The notes: generated by a model from the sequence alone, not told the origin. A DNA stretch of 64,000 nt from Fistularia commersonii (GCA_037954325.1 JBBMNZ010000027.1:10860001-10924000); one strand, 5' to 3'; numbered from the stretch's first letter, positions 22,416-34,018 are shown. A program made the numbers and translations.

Positions 22416-25400
22416 CTGAGAAATAACAGCCCTGAATGAATATCGTCATTTTCGGACGATAAGCGGCTACTTAATTTCACACACTTTAAACGCTCAAACA
22501 ACGATGCGGCTAATTTATGGTTGTTTTTGGGAGCTTCATGTCGCCAAAACATTTGGCCTCATCTCATCGGACCAATGAAATCACCGTGAAATTCTGAGGC
22601 CGACACCGAAGAAGACGACTTTACCGGTTTTAGCTGGAGTAGGACAAAGTGGGGATAGAAAATGGATGGACAGATGGACTTTTACTTGTGTTACTTATTA
22701 TTTATCTTTTTCATCAGCCGTGTTACAGCAACTGTTTGGAAAAAAAAGCATTTCTAGGATGTATGTGTGGATGTTAACGGTATGTTAAGTTAAAAAAAAA
22801 GTTTCTTTGTAACATAAATTTCTCACGTTACAACGTGGACAAGTATGGCCTATATGTGTACACATATATTTATTTTGTTATTTTTTTACATAATATATGT
22901 GTGTGAATGAGAGGAACTCGGGTGGAACGGTGAGGCTACAGGGAGTGGAGATCAAGAAATTGGAGGATTTTAAGTACTTAGATTGTCATCGAAGTATATT
23001 AGACCGGTGCAGGACATGTATGCTCGCTGTGAGACAGTGGTGAGGTGTGATGTAGGGGTAACAGAGAAGTTCAAGGTGGAGGTGGGACTTCATCAGGGAT
23101 CAGCTCTGAGCCCCTTCTTGTTTGCAGAGGTGATGGACAAGCTGACAGATGAGGTCAGACAGGAATCTCCATGGACCATGATGTTTGCAGATGACATTGT
23201 GATCTGCAGTGAGAGCAGGGAACAGGTCGAGGGAAATCTAGAGTGTTGGAAGTATACGCTGGACAGGTAATATGTGAGGAACCTGGGTGGAACGGTGAGG
23301 CTACAGGGAGTGGAGATCAAGAAATTTAAGGATTTCAACAGTCCAGAGCAACCAAGAGTGTGGAATAGAGGTAAAGAGACAGGTTCAAGCAGGTTGGAAT
23401 GGGTGGAGAAAAGTGTCAGGGGTACGAAGAGTTAGAAGACGATCAGCCAGAATGAAAGGAAAGATGGACAAGACACTGGTGAGGCCAGCGATGCTGTATG
23501 GCCTAGAAATAGTGACAATGACGAAAAGACAGGAGGCAGAACTAGAGGTTGCAGAGATGAAGATGTTGAGGTTCTCTTTGGGAGGGACCAGGATGGATAG
23601 GATGAGGAATGAGTTCATCAGAGGAACAGCACATGTTTGATATTTTGGAGAGAGAAGGTCAGAGAAGCCAAGCTGAGATGGTTGGGTCTCGTACAGAGGA
23701 GGTGTAGTGAATATATTGGTGGACGAATGCTGGAATTGGAAATCTAGAGGAAGACCAAAGAGAAGATCTATGAACAGAGAGGATATGAAGTTAGTTGGTG
23801 TGAGAGATATAGAGAATAGGATTAGATGGAGAGGGTTGAAGCGAAAAAGATATTTATTTATCTTTAGCCAGTGTGGCTTAGATTCAGGTGCGCTAAATAG
23901 TCTGGAAATGACAGTAACCCCCCAAAGAAAGTGTGCAGAATGAGACAGTGAACGGCCGTACGTCTCTCTCAGACGTGTGAATGAGTGATTTAACGTCTTT
24001 AAATGACGTGCGTCTACGAACGCCTGTCGATCTCTACATGAGAAGTGAATGAGAGGGTGAATATTTGTCCCATTATGACACGAATAAGTTGTTTCTGTGA
24101 ACAGCTGGCGACGGGTCCGGGGCGAACCCCGCCTCGCGCTCGATGACGGCCGATAATGAATGAATCTTCCTGCATCTAAGCAGTGGGAAAAAAAAGATTC
24201 TATTTGTTTTTGGCTGCTACGTCACTTCAGACACACGTTATGTTCTATTATTCCAGCCGGAGTTTTATATCCTTCGGCAAACAGGTCCTGTAGGACGTGT
24301 GGATTGTAAGGAGGCCCAGATCAATATTTGGTTGCTGTAACGCCCCGGGTGGTGGGGTGTTTCAAATATCCGTCTCCGCAAACATCTGCCGCGCGACCCG
24401 CCGCGGCCTCACCGTCGCTCCGCGAGATCACACCGGGTTAAAAACAGTTTTTTTTTTTAATTAAAAATGGCCTCTCGTCTTCAAATCGCCGGCCGAGGAA
24501 GCGGCGGGAGTGACCCGGACCGACGCCGCACATCTATCTTTTTAGGTTTCGTGAGGAAATATCTGGCGGGCCGTTCCCCTTTCGACCCGCGAAAAAACAG
24601 CCCGGAAAGATTTGGATCCTTCTGATAAGAAGGAGACCATAAACCGCCATCAGTCACGAAGAGGGTTATATTGTTCAGAATCCCCCAAAGATTAATTCAC
24701 GCTCTTATTTCCAGGACCTTTATCCTCGACCGCGATCCCGACCCCGACCCGACCGCCCGCCATCGTACTCACTGAATGTGATGAAACCGGAGCCGTCTGC
24801 GTCGATTTCTTTGAAAAGCTTGGCCACGTTGAGATCGGACACGCCCAGAGCCGAGCGCAGCAGGGCCGTAAACTCCTCCCGGGTGATTTTCTCATCCTCG
24901 TCTGTGTCGAAGAGCTGCGCCGAGGGAGGGGGAGGTGGAGGAGGGAGAGGATGTTTTCTTTAAAATTTTTTAAACGTTAAACATTAATATTTCCCCGTGC
25001 ACGAAACCCTCATATTAGCCGATCACCTCTCCGATAGGGTTTCCTCTTGCATTTTCACTTAGCTTAGCATCAACACTAGACAAGCGCGAACGGGATCCAA
25101 TGTGAAACACGATGGAACCGCAAGGCGCTATGTAAGCGGGTAATATTTGCAAAGATAAGATGAAACTTTATTAATTGTGAAGAAATAAGAAATTGAAAAG
25201 TGAATAGTGATAACGCACGTTGAAAAAAACATTGCATTGTATAAGAACCTGACATTACATGGCGTGACAGAGAATAGATTACACATGATCATGAATTTAA
25301 TGAAATACAGCCCATTATACAATTTATACATCTGATAGGAAAGAGCCTTCCAAATATTGTTTGTAAATATCTAAATATTATAGAGGAAGTGAACTAGTGT

Positions 25401-28400
25401 GGCAGTAGGAAATATTTTGGTCACGTGCGGTGTGAACATTAGCCTGGCTAGCCATGTTAGCTTCAAGTTCCCGTCACAACCTTGACATTTTAAGGCCCGC
25501 GGGCCGCATCTGACCTGTTTTGCTTTTTCGTGCAGCCCGCCAAACTATTTTCTTTGAATATTTTAATCAATATTGAATTTGGACACTCCTAATTTTTTCC
25601 TTTGGTTGAATTTTGGGTGGATGATTACATACAAAATAATGCTGGTACATATATATGATCATTCATGATTTTAAAATTGAAATAAAACGCCAAAAAAATG
25701 TAAATATTTAAATTGAAATTTTAATTTGGTTCAATTTATCTAGTTGGTCCATACATAAAAAATACATAAGAAATATGGTCCTCCAGCCAAAATAATTGCC
25801 CACCCTCAGTTCCAGGCTCCCCCCCTGAGGGGGATCTACTTCCTGATTCATGTTTACGTTAAAAATATTCATTTCGGGCTTTGCATCGATGTCAACGCCA
25901 CACTGCGATTCATATTAATGTCTTGTTGCCGTTGAGCGAACACATGTTGACCCCAGAAGTATTCGGCCAAACCCACGTTTGGCCTTCTGGTCGGAAAAAG
26001 ACGAGAAAAAAAAAGCCTCCATGACTCCCATGCTCTGCGTAACAGATGCATATTGTTAAAATTTAACAGAGGCGGCGCTCAATGCCGCCGCTGTTCCCTT
26101 CCTGACAACAGCAGCGCCGCTGCTCCGACCCCGCCGCCGCTCTCACTAACGCTTGAAATCCAATCGGAGAAAAGCACGGCGGCAGGAAACCACAGCGCCG
26201 AGCTGCTGGGCAAATTAATGCCTGGAATAATTGGAAATTGTTTTTACAGGAAGAGGGAAGTGATCTGGACTGGGACGCTGGCCCGATATCTTCTCCATCT
26301 TCATTCAGAGTACACACACAAAGATCGGTATTGGCCAGAGCCCCTGAAAAGATGGCCGCCTCACCTTGAAGGCCATCCGAAGGACATCCTCTGTGTTGGC
26401 CGGTCGGCACAGGATGGTCACCCCGATGACGTACTCCCTGAAGTCGATCGTCCCGTCTCCGTTCTGAGCGCAGTGGGACAATAAATCAAAGATAGGACTT
26501 GTGAAACCGTGTTTCGCAAAATCACACATAACACCGAGGTCGTCGATGGCCGCTTTCCCATCGTAGGAACCTTACGCAGTTCCGAGAACCTTTCCAGGGA
26601 GTAGACCGAGGCGGGACCTTTTTTAGGACCACGCGGGGTGATTGGTCGAACTCTTACGCCCATTACCAGATGCTTCTTGCCGACTGCGGTGCATGATTTT
26701 TAATTACTATTTTGGTCACCGGTCTGCTGTTTGCTTGCGGAAAACGGACGGAACCGACGAGAAATGAACCGACGAAGAAGCCATAGCTACGTCGCAGAAG
26801 GCTTTCCAGGTCTAGTAGCATTTTCAGCTAGTTAGCTAACAATAGAGTTTTCTACTCTGTGATGATCCAGTGCAGGGAGGAAATAAAAAATATTTTCGAC
26901 CCGTTTGACAGTCTGGAACATGGACGCCGGATCTGCTTCTCTTTCCATGTTGTACTTGTCGTCTTCCCGGAGGTTTGTTTTTGAGAGCAGTGCCTCAGAT
27001 ACCCTACGATGGACCCTTGCTACCTGTGGAGATGCAAAACTAAAAGGGTCCCAAAAAAGGGCGACGACTTCCTGGAACAAATCGGAGCCGGACGGTTCTT
27101 AGAGCCTCTCTGTCCCAAAGCGGCTATGGATTGTTGTTAGAATCGGGTTCTTCTACTGGAAGTAGCTGGGTGTTAGGTAGGCTTCAGGAGTCCAGCCAAT
27201 CAGCGGATAGGTGCTTCCAGGGGCGGTTCCCCTTTGAGAGACAGAACCCAAAGTCCCAACAAACAGCGAAAGTTTTCAGACCGCCTTCGCGTTCTTCGCC
27301 TGACCTTCTTCCAATTACATCCGGTCAAACCCAGGGGACTCAAACACTTCAATAAACATCCCCGCCGGAGCAAACGGCCACGAACCCGGCGACGACCAAT
27401 CAAGAGGTGGACGCCGCCGCTGCCTCGGATTAGCAGGGGAGAGCTTTGCCCCGCCGCTCGATATCGACGGGGACAGCGGGGTCCCGTCTGCAGCCCGCGG
27501 GACAAGGCCAGAGCGGCGGCGGGGATTTTTAATCTGCCGCCACGGGAGCGACAATTTCGTCGCATCCCTGCCTCAAATCCGCTCCGGTCCACTCCGATAG
27601 GCTCGTCTTTGTTTGACTTTGACTCAAGAGGGATAAACGAAAATTACAAAACTGGAGCCACGAGTTGGTGTTTACTATCAAATATTAACTTTGTCTACAG
27701 AGGTGATTAAAAGTCCCTCACCCTGTCAAAGAGTCCGAAGAGCTCCTCCAGGGCCGGGCTGACGGGCAGCTTCAGGAAGTGGGCGAACTCCTCGATGGTG
27801 ATGAGTCCCCCCTTGCAGGAGCTCGCCATGGCGGCGAAACCGTCCAGCTCCTTCCTCACATTGTCCCATTTCAGGCTGAGGGCAGAGCGGGCCGAACGCA
27901 AGCGGGAAATCGTAGCGGCGTGAGGTCGGGGCGATACCGAGCGAGGTCGGTATCGGAATTCCTAAAACAAGCGGAGGTTCTTACTTGAGCTTGCGGCTAA
28001 TTTTGGTGAATTCCACCAGGCCCGCCTCCATGGGCAGCGTCAGCTCCCCGGCCGAGATCATCAGACGGCAGTCCTCGTACGTGTGGTCCGTCACCGGGAT
28101 GCCCAGCGCCCTGCCAACATGGATTCGGATGTGAAAAAGACGACCGTCTGCGGTTTCTTATACTCGATAACGCGCGCTCCATATCAGATTTAGGACGACG
28201 ATGGCCGCTTACTTGGCCATGATGTCTCGGACTCGGCTGGCGTGCAGAGCTGGTGTTTTCTTCTCCTCCTCTGTCGGGATGTGCGGCGGCAGGAACTGGA
28301 TGGCGAAAGAACCGACTAGTTATGATGCATCTATTACACATGGATAAGGTTTTGAGAGCGAAAGCGACAAAAGTACGACTTTTTCCACGCAACATGTTTG

Positions 28401-31400
28401 GATTAACACGTCGGGAGAAGGTCCCTTACCTCAATCTCGACCGTGGTGTACAGCTGGCACAGGGTGAGAAGCAGCAGGGTCTTTCTATTTTTTATTTATG
28501 TGCAGGAAAAACAAATGATTTTTCTTTATTTTAATGTGATGACGCTATTTATTGCTTGAAGTGACCTCCACCCCTCACCCCCCTTTCGCGGGCGGGAACA
28601 GAAAATGCACACTTACGAACTGAAACCTTGCCACGTCCACGTCACCGTATCCTGGGTAAAAAAGAGAAGGAAATGGTGAAACACACAGACGCGTGCAAAC
28701 ACACACAAGAAAAAAAAAAAAAAAGAGTCAACGGACGCGCCTCTTCCACAATCTAAAATCTAAAAGGATGGTATCAGCGAATATTCAATTATGAGCACTG
28801 ATCTGATACCGCGCCAGTTATTCGCCGTAAAAACAGGACTCGGCTAATTTCCAATTAGCTCCCTTATCTGGGATTATTGCGGAAAATTATTATTGAGGAA
28901 ATCTATTTTTTTTTCCCCCCTCTGCGGCGGTGGAACGGCGGGATCCACACAGGAAGTCCCGCCAGGCATCTTCTGGCTGCCGATGGTTTTTCCCATGACA
29001 AAGAGCGACTCTTTTCCCGTTCATGTCAGCGTCGACAGGCAGATTTTTTTCTTTTTTAACCTTTACTTCCTCGAACGGAGACATATCTCAATCTGGTGAA
29101 GGGGTGAAATATACAAATGTGTTGTTAGCAGACGTCCCTACCAGTTTGTTGGGATATCTCAACAGCACGGGCTGCACAGGAACCCCTGGGATGAAGGCAC
29201 CTGCAAGGGGAAACGGGGAGATTTGACAAAAACTGTGAATTTATGATGACGATGATCTATTCTTCTTCTTTTTTTTTCAGCTTTTCCCTTCAGGGGTCGC
29301 CAAAGCAAATCAACCTTCTCCATCTAACCCTATTCTCTCATACCAACTACCTTCATATCTTCTCTCACTACTTCTATAAATCTTCTCTGTGGTCTTCCTC
29401 TAGACCTCCGACCCGGCAGCTCCAATTCCAGCATTCGTCCACCAATATATTCACTACACCTCCTCTGTACGAGACCCAACCACCTCAGTCTGGCTTCTCT
29501 GACCTTCTATCTAAAGAATCTAACATGTGTCATCCCTCTGATGGACTCATTCCTGATCCTATCCGTCTTTGTCACTCACAAAGAGAACCTCATCATCTTC
29601 ATCTCTGCGACTTCCAGCTCTGCCTCCTGTCTTTTCGTCACTGTCACTATTTCTAGGCCATACAGCATCGCTGGTCTCACCAGTGTCTTGTCCATCTTTC
29701 CTGTCATTCTGGCTGATAGTCTTCTATCTCACAACAGCCCTAACACTTTTCTCCACCCATTCCAACCTGCTTGAACCTGTCTCTTCACCTCTTGGTTGCT
29801 CTGGACTGTTGATCCTAAGTACTTGAAATCCTTAAATTTCTTGATCTCCACTCCCTGTAGCCTCACCGTTCCACCCAGGTTCCTCTTATTCACACACATA
29901 TTACCTGTCCAGCGTGTACTTTCAACTCTCTAGATTTTCCTTAACCTGTTCCCTGCTCTCACTGCAGATCACAATGTCATCTGCAAACATCATGGTCCAT
30001 GGAGATTCCTGTCTGACCTCATCTGTCAGCCTGTCTATCACCTCTGCAAACAAGAAGGGGCTCAGAGCTGATCCCTGATGAAGTCCCACCTCCACCTTGA
30101 ACTTCTCTGTTACCCCTAAATCACACCTCATCACTGTCTCACAGCGAGCATACATGTCCTGCACCGGTCTAATATACTTTGATGACAATCCATTCACCAT
30201 TTTCAAATGCGATATATATGTATATGTAAATATGTATGTGTGAATATATATATGTGTGAAATATAAAAAAATTCAAGTACATGTAAAGTCGGCGCTATAA
30301 ATGGATTCATTTTGAAAGCTTACCTTGTTTGAATGTGATAAGACAGGAGCGATTAGTGCACGTTCCCTCCGGAAATATCAAAACCTGGAAACACAAATCA
30401 GTGGTAAACGCTCAAAGAATGCGCTCAAAAATAACTACACAGTAGGTATGTGACAGCTAGAAATTCATTTATTCATCATCTATACCGCTCAGCCTGCACT
30501 CAGGGTCACGAGGGGGCTGGCGCCTATCCCTGCTGTCATTGGATGAGAAGCGGGGTTCACCCCGGATCGATCACGTGGCCACATATGAAGACAAACGACC
30601 ACTCATTCCCTCATTTACACGTCATACAGAGACATAAAACCATCCACTCTCATTCACACCTTGTGTAGAAACAATAAATCATTGGCACATTGGTGCAGCT
30701 TAGGGGCTCCGATGAACATTCTGAATGTTTTTGGACTGAGGAAGGAAACCCATGCAGACCTGGTGAGAACACGGAGACACATAGAAAGCCTCCATCGGAA
30801 ATCCAATCAGGGACCTTCTCGCTGTGAAAGCGCAAACTATTGTGCCGCCTCGGCGCCTCTGCCGCACATTCAGATCTCTATCTATCTGTATTTGTTGGAA
30901 TGGCGTTCAGTGTTTGCTCAGACCCGACAGGGAAGTGAAGAAACATCCTGAGAGACGGTTTGTTGCAGATAGTCGCCGCAATAGGTTCGTGCCAACAGTC
31001 CGAGTTCACGAGCCGCTTCCTCCCGAAAGCGGGGGGCGTTGAACGGGACGGACCTGCGGCCAGTGGCCCCCGGACTTGGCTCGGTTATCAATCTCCTGGA
31101 TGGTGTTCTTCCTCGAGTCCGGGTCCTTCCGGGACACAAGCACCGGCTGAAGGCAACGGACGAACCCTGCAGCGGGGCGAGAAACAACGTGCGGTGAAAT
31201 AGCGGAAGATCTCGATCTGCGTTTTTTTTTGGGGTCATCTTGGTCAAGCTTGTCAACATATCTAGAACGTCACGACTCACTGCCGAAGATGGGCGTCGCC
31301 AGATTCTCCACGCGGGACACGGTGGAGGGCAGCCCCGCCACGATGCACACGATCCCGTCGAAGAAGGTGGAATGGGGGGCCACGGCCAGGATGGGGGCCT

Positions 31401-33672
31401 CGCTGCTGCCCACCTGCTTCCCCTTCACCACCACTCTGAAGCCCATGCAGAAGTAGTAGGCCCTCCCCAGGGCCGCCATCACCTTCTGACACATGACCCT
31501 AGGAACAAACAAGAGGGTCGCAGGATTGTGTGGGGGAAAAAAATATCTTAACGTAGTAATTACTTGATAATAACTACGTAATAGCAGTAGGCTATATGTA
31601 CCTTTTTTTTTTCGTTTGGAAAAGCAGTGTTGTTTTTGAGATTGCACAACTTTACCCTCGGCTCTCGCTTCCTCAAGCCCCGTGTGAAAACTTTTACTTT
31701 AAATGCGGAAATTTACAGACAATAAGCATCTCTGAATATATACATATATGTATATATATGTATATATACATAAAAACATGATTAAATATCTACATAGAAG
31801 GTACAGAAGTGTTAATTTTGGGAACGATTAAAACAGAAAATACTTTTTTTTTCTGCTGGATGCCGAATTCAGGGAAATGTAGATACGAATAACCTAAAAC
31901 AAAATCGCTGATATGACTATTAAAAATGTAAAAAAAAGTACATTCCTTTTTCAAACGTCATTTTCTAAAAAAATTAAGAATAAATAAAAAAACAACCAAA
32001 AAAAAACAAAAAACAGTACTGGTCATTTTCATGTCTCTTTTTAACTGTATATAAATATAATCTCTTTTGTTTTTTAAGCACAGAGCCTAAATTTCCCAGG
32101 CATTTTAATGAGACAGCACGTGGTTACATTTCATTTCTTTATATAATATCTGAACGAGAGGGTGAATAAATAGTTTTCTCTCTCCCTGTGATCCAGCGGA
32201 GATCAGTCCGAGGCGAACCCCGCCTAGAAGCACCAAAAGCCACATGGATAATGAATAAATGAATATTTTAGGATGATTTGTCATTTTGAATTCCACGCAT
32301 TTATATAAATAATCAACTGATTCTCGATTACTGAAAAAAAAAAAAAAATAGGATCCTGTCTTGCAACCCAAGATGGCGGCGTGTGCACACACTGCGGCTT
32401 CTCTATATCCCAGAGATGTGGTGGTTGTCGCGTTTTTCGTGGTTGTTTTTGTCCGTCCGTTTGCAACATAACTTGTTGTTTGTGATATACTGACTTGGAG
32501 AACTGCTATCTCAATCCTCTATGTGTGCGAAACAATGGGCAGTATTGATAATAAAGTGGATTTCGATTCACGTGGTCCGTTTGCATTTCGCAGGTGAATC
32601 AAAACAAACCCCAAATGCCACCGAGAAAATCAACTTAGAATAAGAAAACGCGGGCGTACGGACAGACAGACGACCAGATCCGAATTCTTTCCGTGAACGG
32701 GGGGGGGAGCGGGTCGCGCTGTCCCTTCTGGGAAGGCCGATTAACGGGGGAACTCTGCGTCGCAGATACGATCGGGGGAAGCGTGAGTCAGCAGAAGCTC
32801 GAGCGGCTGCTTTTGCCTCCTGTCATGACACGTCAGGGGTCATTACTTTGAGAAGACGCTGCTCCGCTTCCTCGTCCTCGGCCCCAAATCCAACACCGGA
32901 CCGCCGTCGGACATCTTGCTTTATTTCATTTTAGATGGTAGATCATCGGAGAGGTGTGTTTCTGGACCTCAAGTTAGGAGTTGATCATAAATAAACACAC
33001 CAACAATCCCTCAAGCAGACAGGGTTGCGCAGGGAGTTTACCTTCCCCGGTATGTAAATAAAGCAGATACCGAGATTTCTGGGCAGAATGTCATACCGTT
33101 CGGTCAAGATGGTGTGGAATTCCAGGAAAAAAAGACATAAATGAAACCGATTTGTATCGAATAACGGAAGTCTGACAGTACGCGACTTTCTGTCTGAACC
33201 CTGTTCACTTCCACCCTTTGGGAAACAGGAACATTAAAATGAACAGGAATGGAAAATAATATGGGGTTGTAATACAGATAGAAATTACCTTTACTGAAAA
33301 AAAACACTGATTTCAAGAGGGGATTGCAAGAAAATGATCCGATTAATGATGTATTTATGATACACATGTATTGATCTCAACTGATACCCATTCTACTGCA
33401 AAAACAAGGCCTTGAACGCACCATCCACAAGATCCAATAAACCAGGATTATTGGATTATTATGTCTGTGTATTCTGTGTCGTATTATGTTTTGTTGTTTT
33501 TTTTTTTCCAGACTCCCAGTTACCTTCTCCAGCCGGTCATCGGCTCCACGGCTCCCTTCAGGGGATGCTTGAAGGTTATGATGACCGCCACCGGCCACGT
33601 TACCATGAGAACCAGGGACAGCAGGACGGCGCGGAGCGGGACCAGGACGATCCCCAGGAGGACGCACTGCGT

Positions 33673-33740
<68 letters not shown>

Positions 33741-34018
33741 ATTAGAACCACCATGTGTCTGCAGAAGGTGCGGGTTCAAATCTGACAAGCGGATTGCAAC
33801 GGATTGCAGGCCCCGGTGCGCGTCGCCGCCGCCGCCACCGGAGTTAATCCCGTTACACGTAAAAGAAAACTAGGAAATCGGTGAATAGGAGCGGGCGCCG
33901 AACCCACCTTCAGCACGGCGGCCCAGGGGAGCGCCGTGTCCTGGACGAAGGGGTTGAGGACCGGCGGCAGCAGCAGGGAGCGCTGCCGCGGCAGGGTGAA
34001 CACGCGTTCGGGCGCCAT
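22246..34018 (-). CDS. lpcat2: lpcat2, lysophosphatidylcholine/lyso-PAF acyltransferase 2, complete (14 exons)
   Basis: This is an ER and lipid-droplet acyltransferase that reacylates lysophosphatidylcholine and acetylates lyso-PAF in the Lands cycle. Fourteen exons join in one frame to 522 codons (human about 544). Visible features: PNPFVQ near residue 22; a hydrophobic segment at about 39-66; acyltransferase motif HSTFFD (His127, Asp132); FPEGTCTNRSC (199-209); EF-hand loops at 385-396, 422-433 and 457-468; and a KKDD C-terminus of dilysine ER-retrieval type. The EF-hands separate it from LPCAT4, and HPEYAKLFTTYLELQ matches LPCAT2. It lies between slc6a2 and mmp2 as in mammals. I see no capns2-like intronless gene in its introns, as expected because that retrogene is described from mammals. 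Confidence 0.96.
22416..24772 (-). other. lpcat2 intron 13
   Basis: Holds an RTE-like LINE fragment and a SINE remnant (24040-24170). Positions 24180-24772 are unique with nothing recognised. Confidence 0.8.
22907..23875 (+). mobile_element. RTE-like LINE fragment (reverse transcriptase and 3' part)
   Basis: Plus-strand reading gives a partial reverse transcriptase with EVGLHQGSALSPFLFAEV and the catalytic FADDIVI motif, then AMLYGLEIVTMTKRQEAEL and LSGR-type 3' blocks (WKSRGRPKRRS). Stops and deletions break the frame. A 76-bp piece from downstream in the element is also found ahead of it (22907-22982), so it is rearranged. It is antisense to lpcat2. The clade is assigned from remembered RTE proteins. 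Confidence 0.85.
24773..24914 (-). CDS. lpcat2: lpcat2 exon 13 (EF-hands 2 and 3)
   Basis: 142 bp. Loop 2 is DTDEDEKITREE, with Glu where Gly is usual at position 6. Loop 3 begins DADGSGFITF and is canonical. The acceptor is CTGCGCAG-like (GGCGCAG) and the donor GTGAGT. Confidence 0.94.
24915..27721 (-). other. lpcat2 introns 11 and 12 (around exon 12)
   Basis: Intron 12 (24915-26364) includes a degraded dispersed repeat around 25490-25560 (GGCCCGCGGGCCGCATCTGAC). Intron 11 (26464-27721) shows nothing recognisable. No intronless calpain small-subunit gene is seen. Confidence 0.75.
26365..26463 (-). CDS. lpcat2: lpcat2 exon 12 (EF-hand 1 loop)
   Basis: 99 bp encoding NGDGTIDFREYVIGVTILCR to LRMAFK. 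With the DR of exon 11 it forms a canonical loop, DRNGDGTIDFRE. The acceptor is CGCTCAG and the donor GTGAGG. Confidence 0.95.
27722..27875 (-). CDS. lpcat2: lpcat2 exon 11
   Basis: 154 bp encoding LKWDNVRKELDGFAAMASSC through KLPVSPALEELFGLFDR, the start of the first EF-hand. The acceptor is CTGCCCTCAG and the donor GTGAGG. Confidence 0.94.
27985..28110 (-). CDS. lpcat2: lpcat2 exon 10
   Basis: 126 bp encoding ALGIPVTDHTYEDCRLMISA and GLVEFTKISRKL. The acceptor is TTGGCAG and the donor GTAAGA. Confidence 0.95.
28213..28295 (-). CDS. lpcat2: lpcat2 exon 9
   Basis: 83 bp encoding FLPPHIPTEEEKKTPALHAS and RVRDIMA plus two bases. The acceptor is GCCATCCAG and the donor GTAAGC. Confidence 0.93.
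28430..28484 (-). CDS. lpcat2: lpcat2 exon 8
   Basis: 55 bp encoding KTLLLLTLCQLYTTVEIE after one base that completes the split Ser codon. The donor is GTAAGG. The acceptor AAAAAATAG has almost no pyrimidine tract and is chosen because it preserves frame and length. Confidence 0.82.
28485..29141 (-). other. lpcat2 introns 6 and 7
   Basis: Non-coding with short poly-A/T runs. I see no repeat family or gene. Confidence 0.75.
28617..28651 (-). CDS. lpcat2: lpcat2 exon 7 (35-bp small exon)
   Basis: 35 bp encoding DTVTWTWQGFS plus two bases. The acceptor is TTACCCAG and the donor GTAAGT. Confidence 0.9.
29142..29200 (-). CDS. lpcat2: lpcat2 exon 6
   Basis: 59 bp encoding GAFIPGVPVQPVLLRYPNKL. 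The acceptor is CTTGCAG and the donor GTAGGG. Confidence 0.94.
29250..30206 (-). mobile_element. RTE-like LINE fragment, inverted relative to the 22.9-kb copy
   Basis: Minus-strand reading gives SSKYIRPVQDMYARCETVMR, GLHQGSALSPFLFAEVIDRL and FADDIVICSESREQV. It ends at a GAA-rich 3' tail near 29255-29275. The frame is broken. It lies in lpcat2 intron 5, in the same sense as the gene. Confidence 0.87.
30324..30384 (-). CDS. lpcat2: lpcat2 exon 5 (EGTC motif)
   Basis: 61 bp encoding VLIFPEGTCTNRSCLITFKQ, the substrate-binding FPEGT motif. The acceptor is TTTCCAG and the donor GTAAGC. Confidence 0.94.
30465..30850 (-). mobile_element. SINE-family copy
   Basis: Starts ATTCATCATCTATACCGCTC, then GCTGTCATTGGATGAGAAGC, CATTCACACC units, GAATGTTTTTGGACTGAGGA and TTCTCGCTGTGAAAGCGCAA. 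It is a recognisable full-length reversed copy in lpcat2 intron 4. Confidence 0.7.
31054..31166 (-). CDS. lpcat2: lpcat2 exon 4
   Basis: 113 bp encoding FVRCLQPVLVSRKDPDSRKN and TIQEIDNRAKSGGHWPQ. The acceptor is GCTGCAG. The donor GTCCGT is non-consensus after GT. Confidence 0.92.
31281..31498 (-). CDS. lpcat2: lpcat2 exon 3 (acyltransferase motif 1)
   Basis: 218 bp carrying AAPHSTFFD-type motif 1 (here VAPHSTFFDG) and GLPSTVSRVENLATPIFG. The acceptor is GTTCCTAG and the donor GTGAGT. Confidence 0.95.
31499..33523 (-). other. lpcat2 intron 2
   Basis: AT-rich, with TA tracts near 31738-31770, a SINE 3' piece at 32150-32265 and a poly-A run at 32332. The rest is unremarkable. Confidence 0.75.
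33524..33666 (-). CDS. lpcat2: lpcat2 exon 2 (membrane segment)
   Basis: 143 bp, CVLLGIVLVPLRAVLL to PMTGWR plus two bases. The donor is GTAACT. The acceptor GCACGCAG is preceded by about 31 TG units instead of a pyrimidine tract. Confidence 0.93.
33676..33738. repeat. (CA)n/(TG)n abutting the lpcat2 exon 2 acceptor
   Basis: About 31 CA units on the plus strand. On the transcript this is a UG tract that ends within about 10 nt of the AG of exon 2 and occupies the place of the pyrimidine tract. Confidence 0.93.

Noticed and set aside
22979..23940. Host gene coding for a reverse-transcriptase-like protein
   Set aside because: Broken frames, a second inverted copy in the same gene and RTE-type motifs show LINE remnants.
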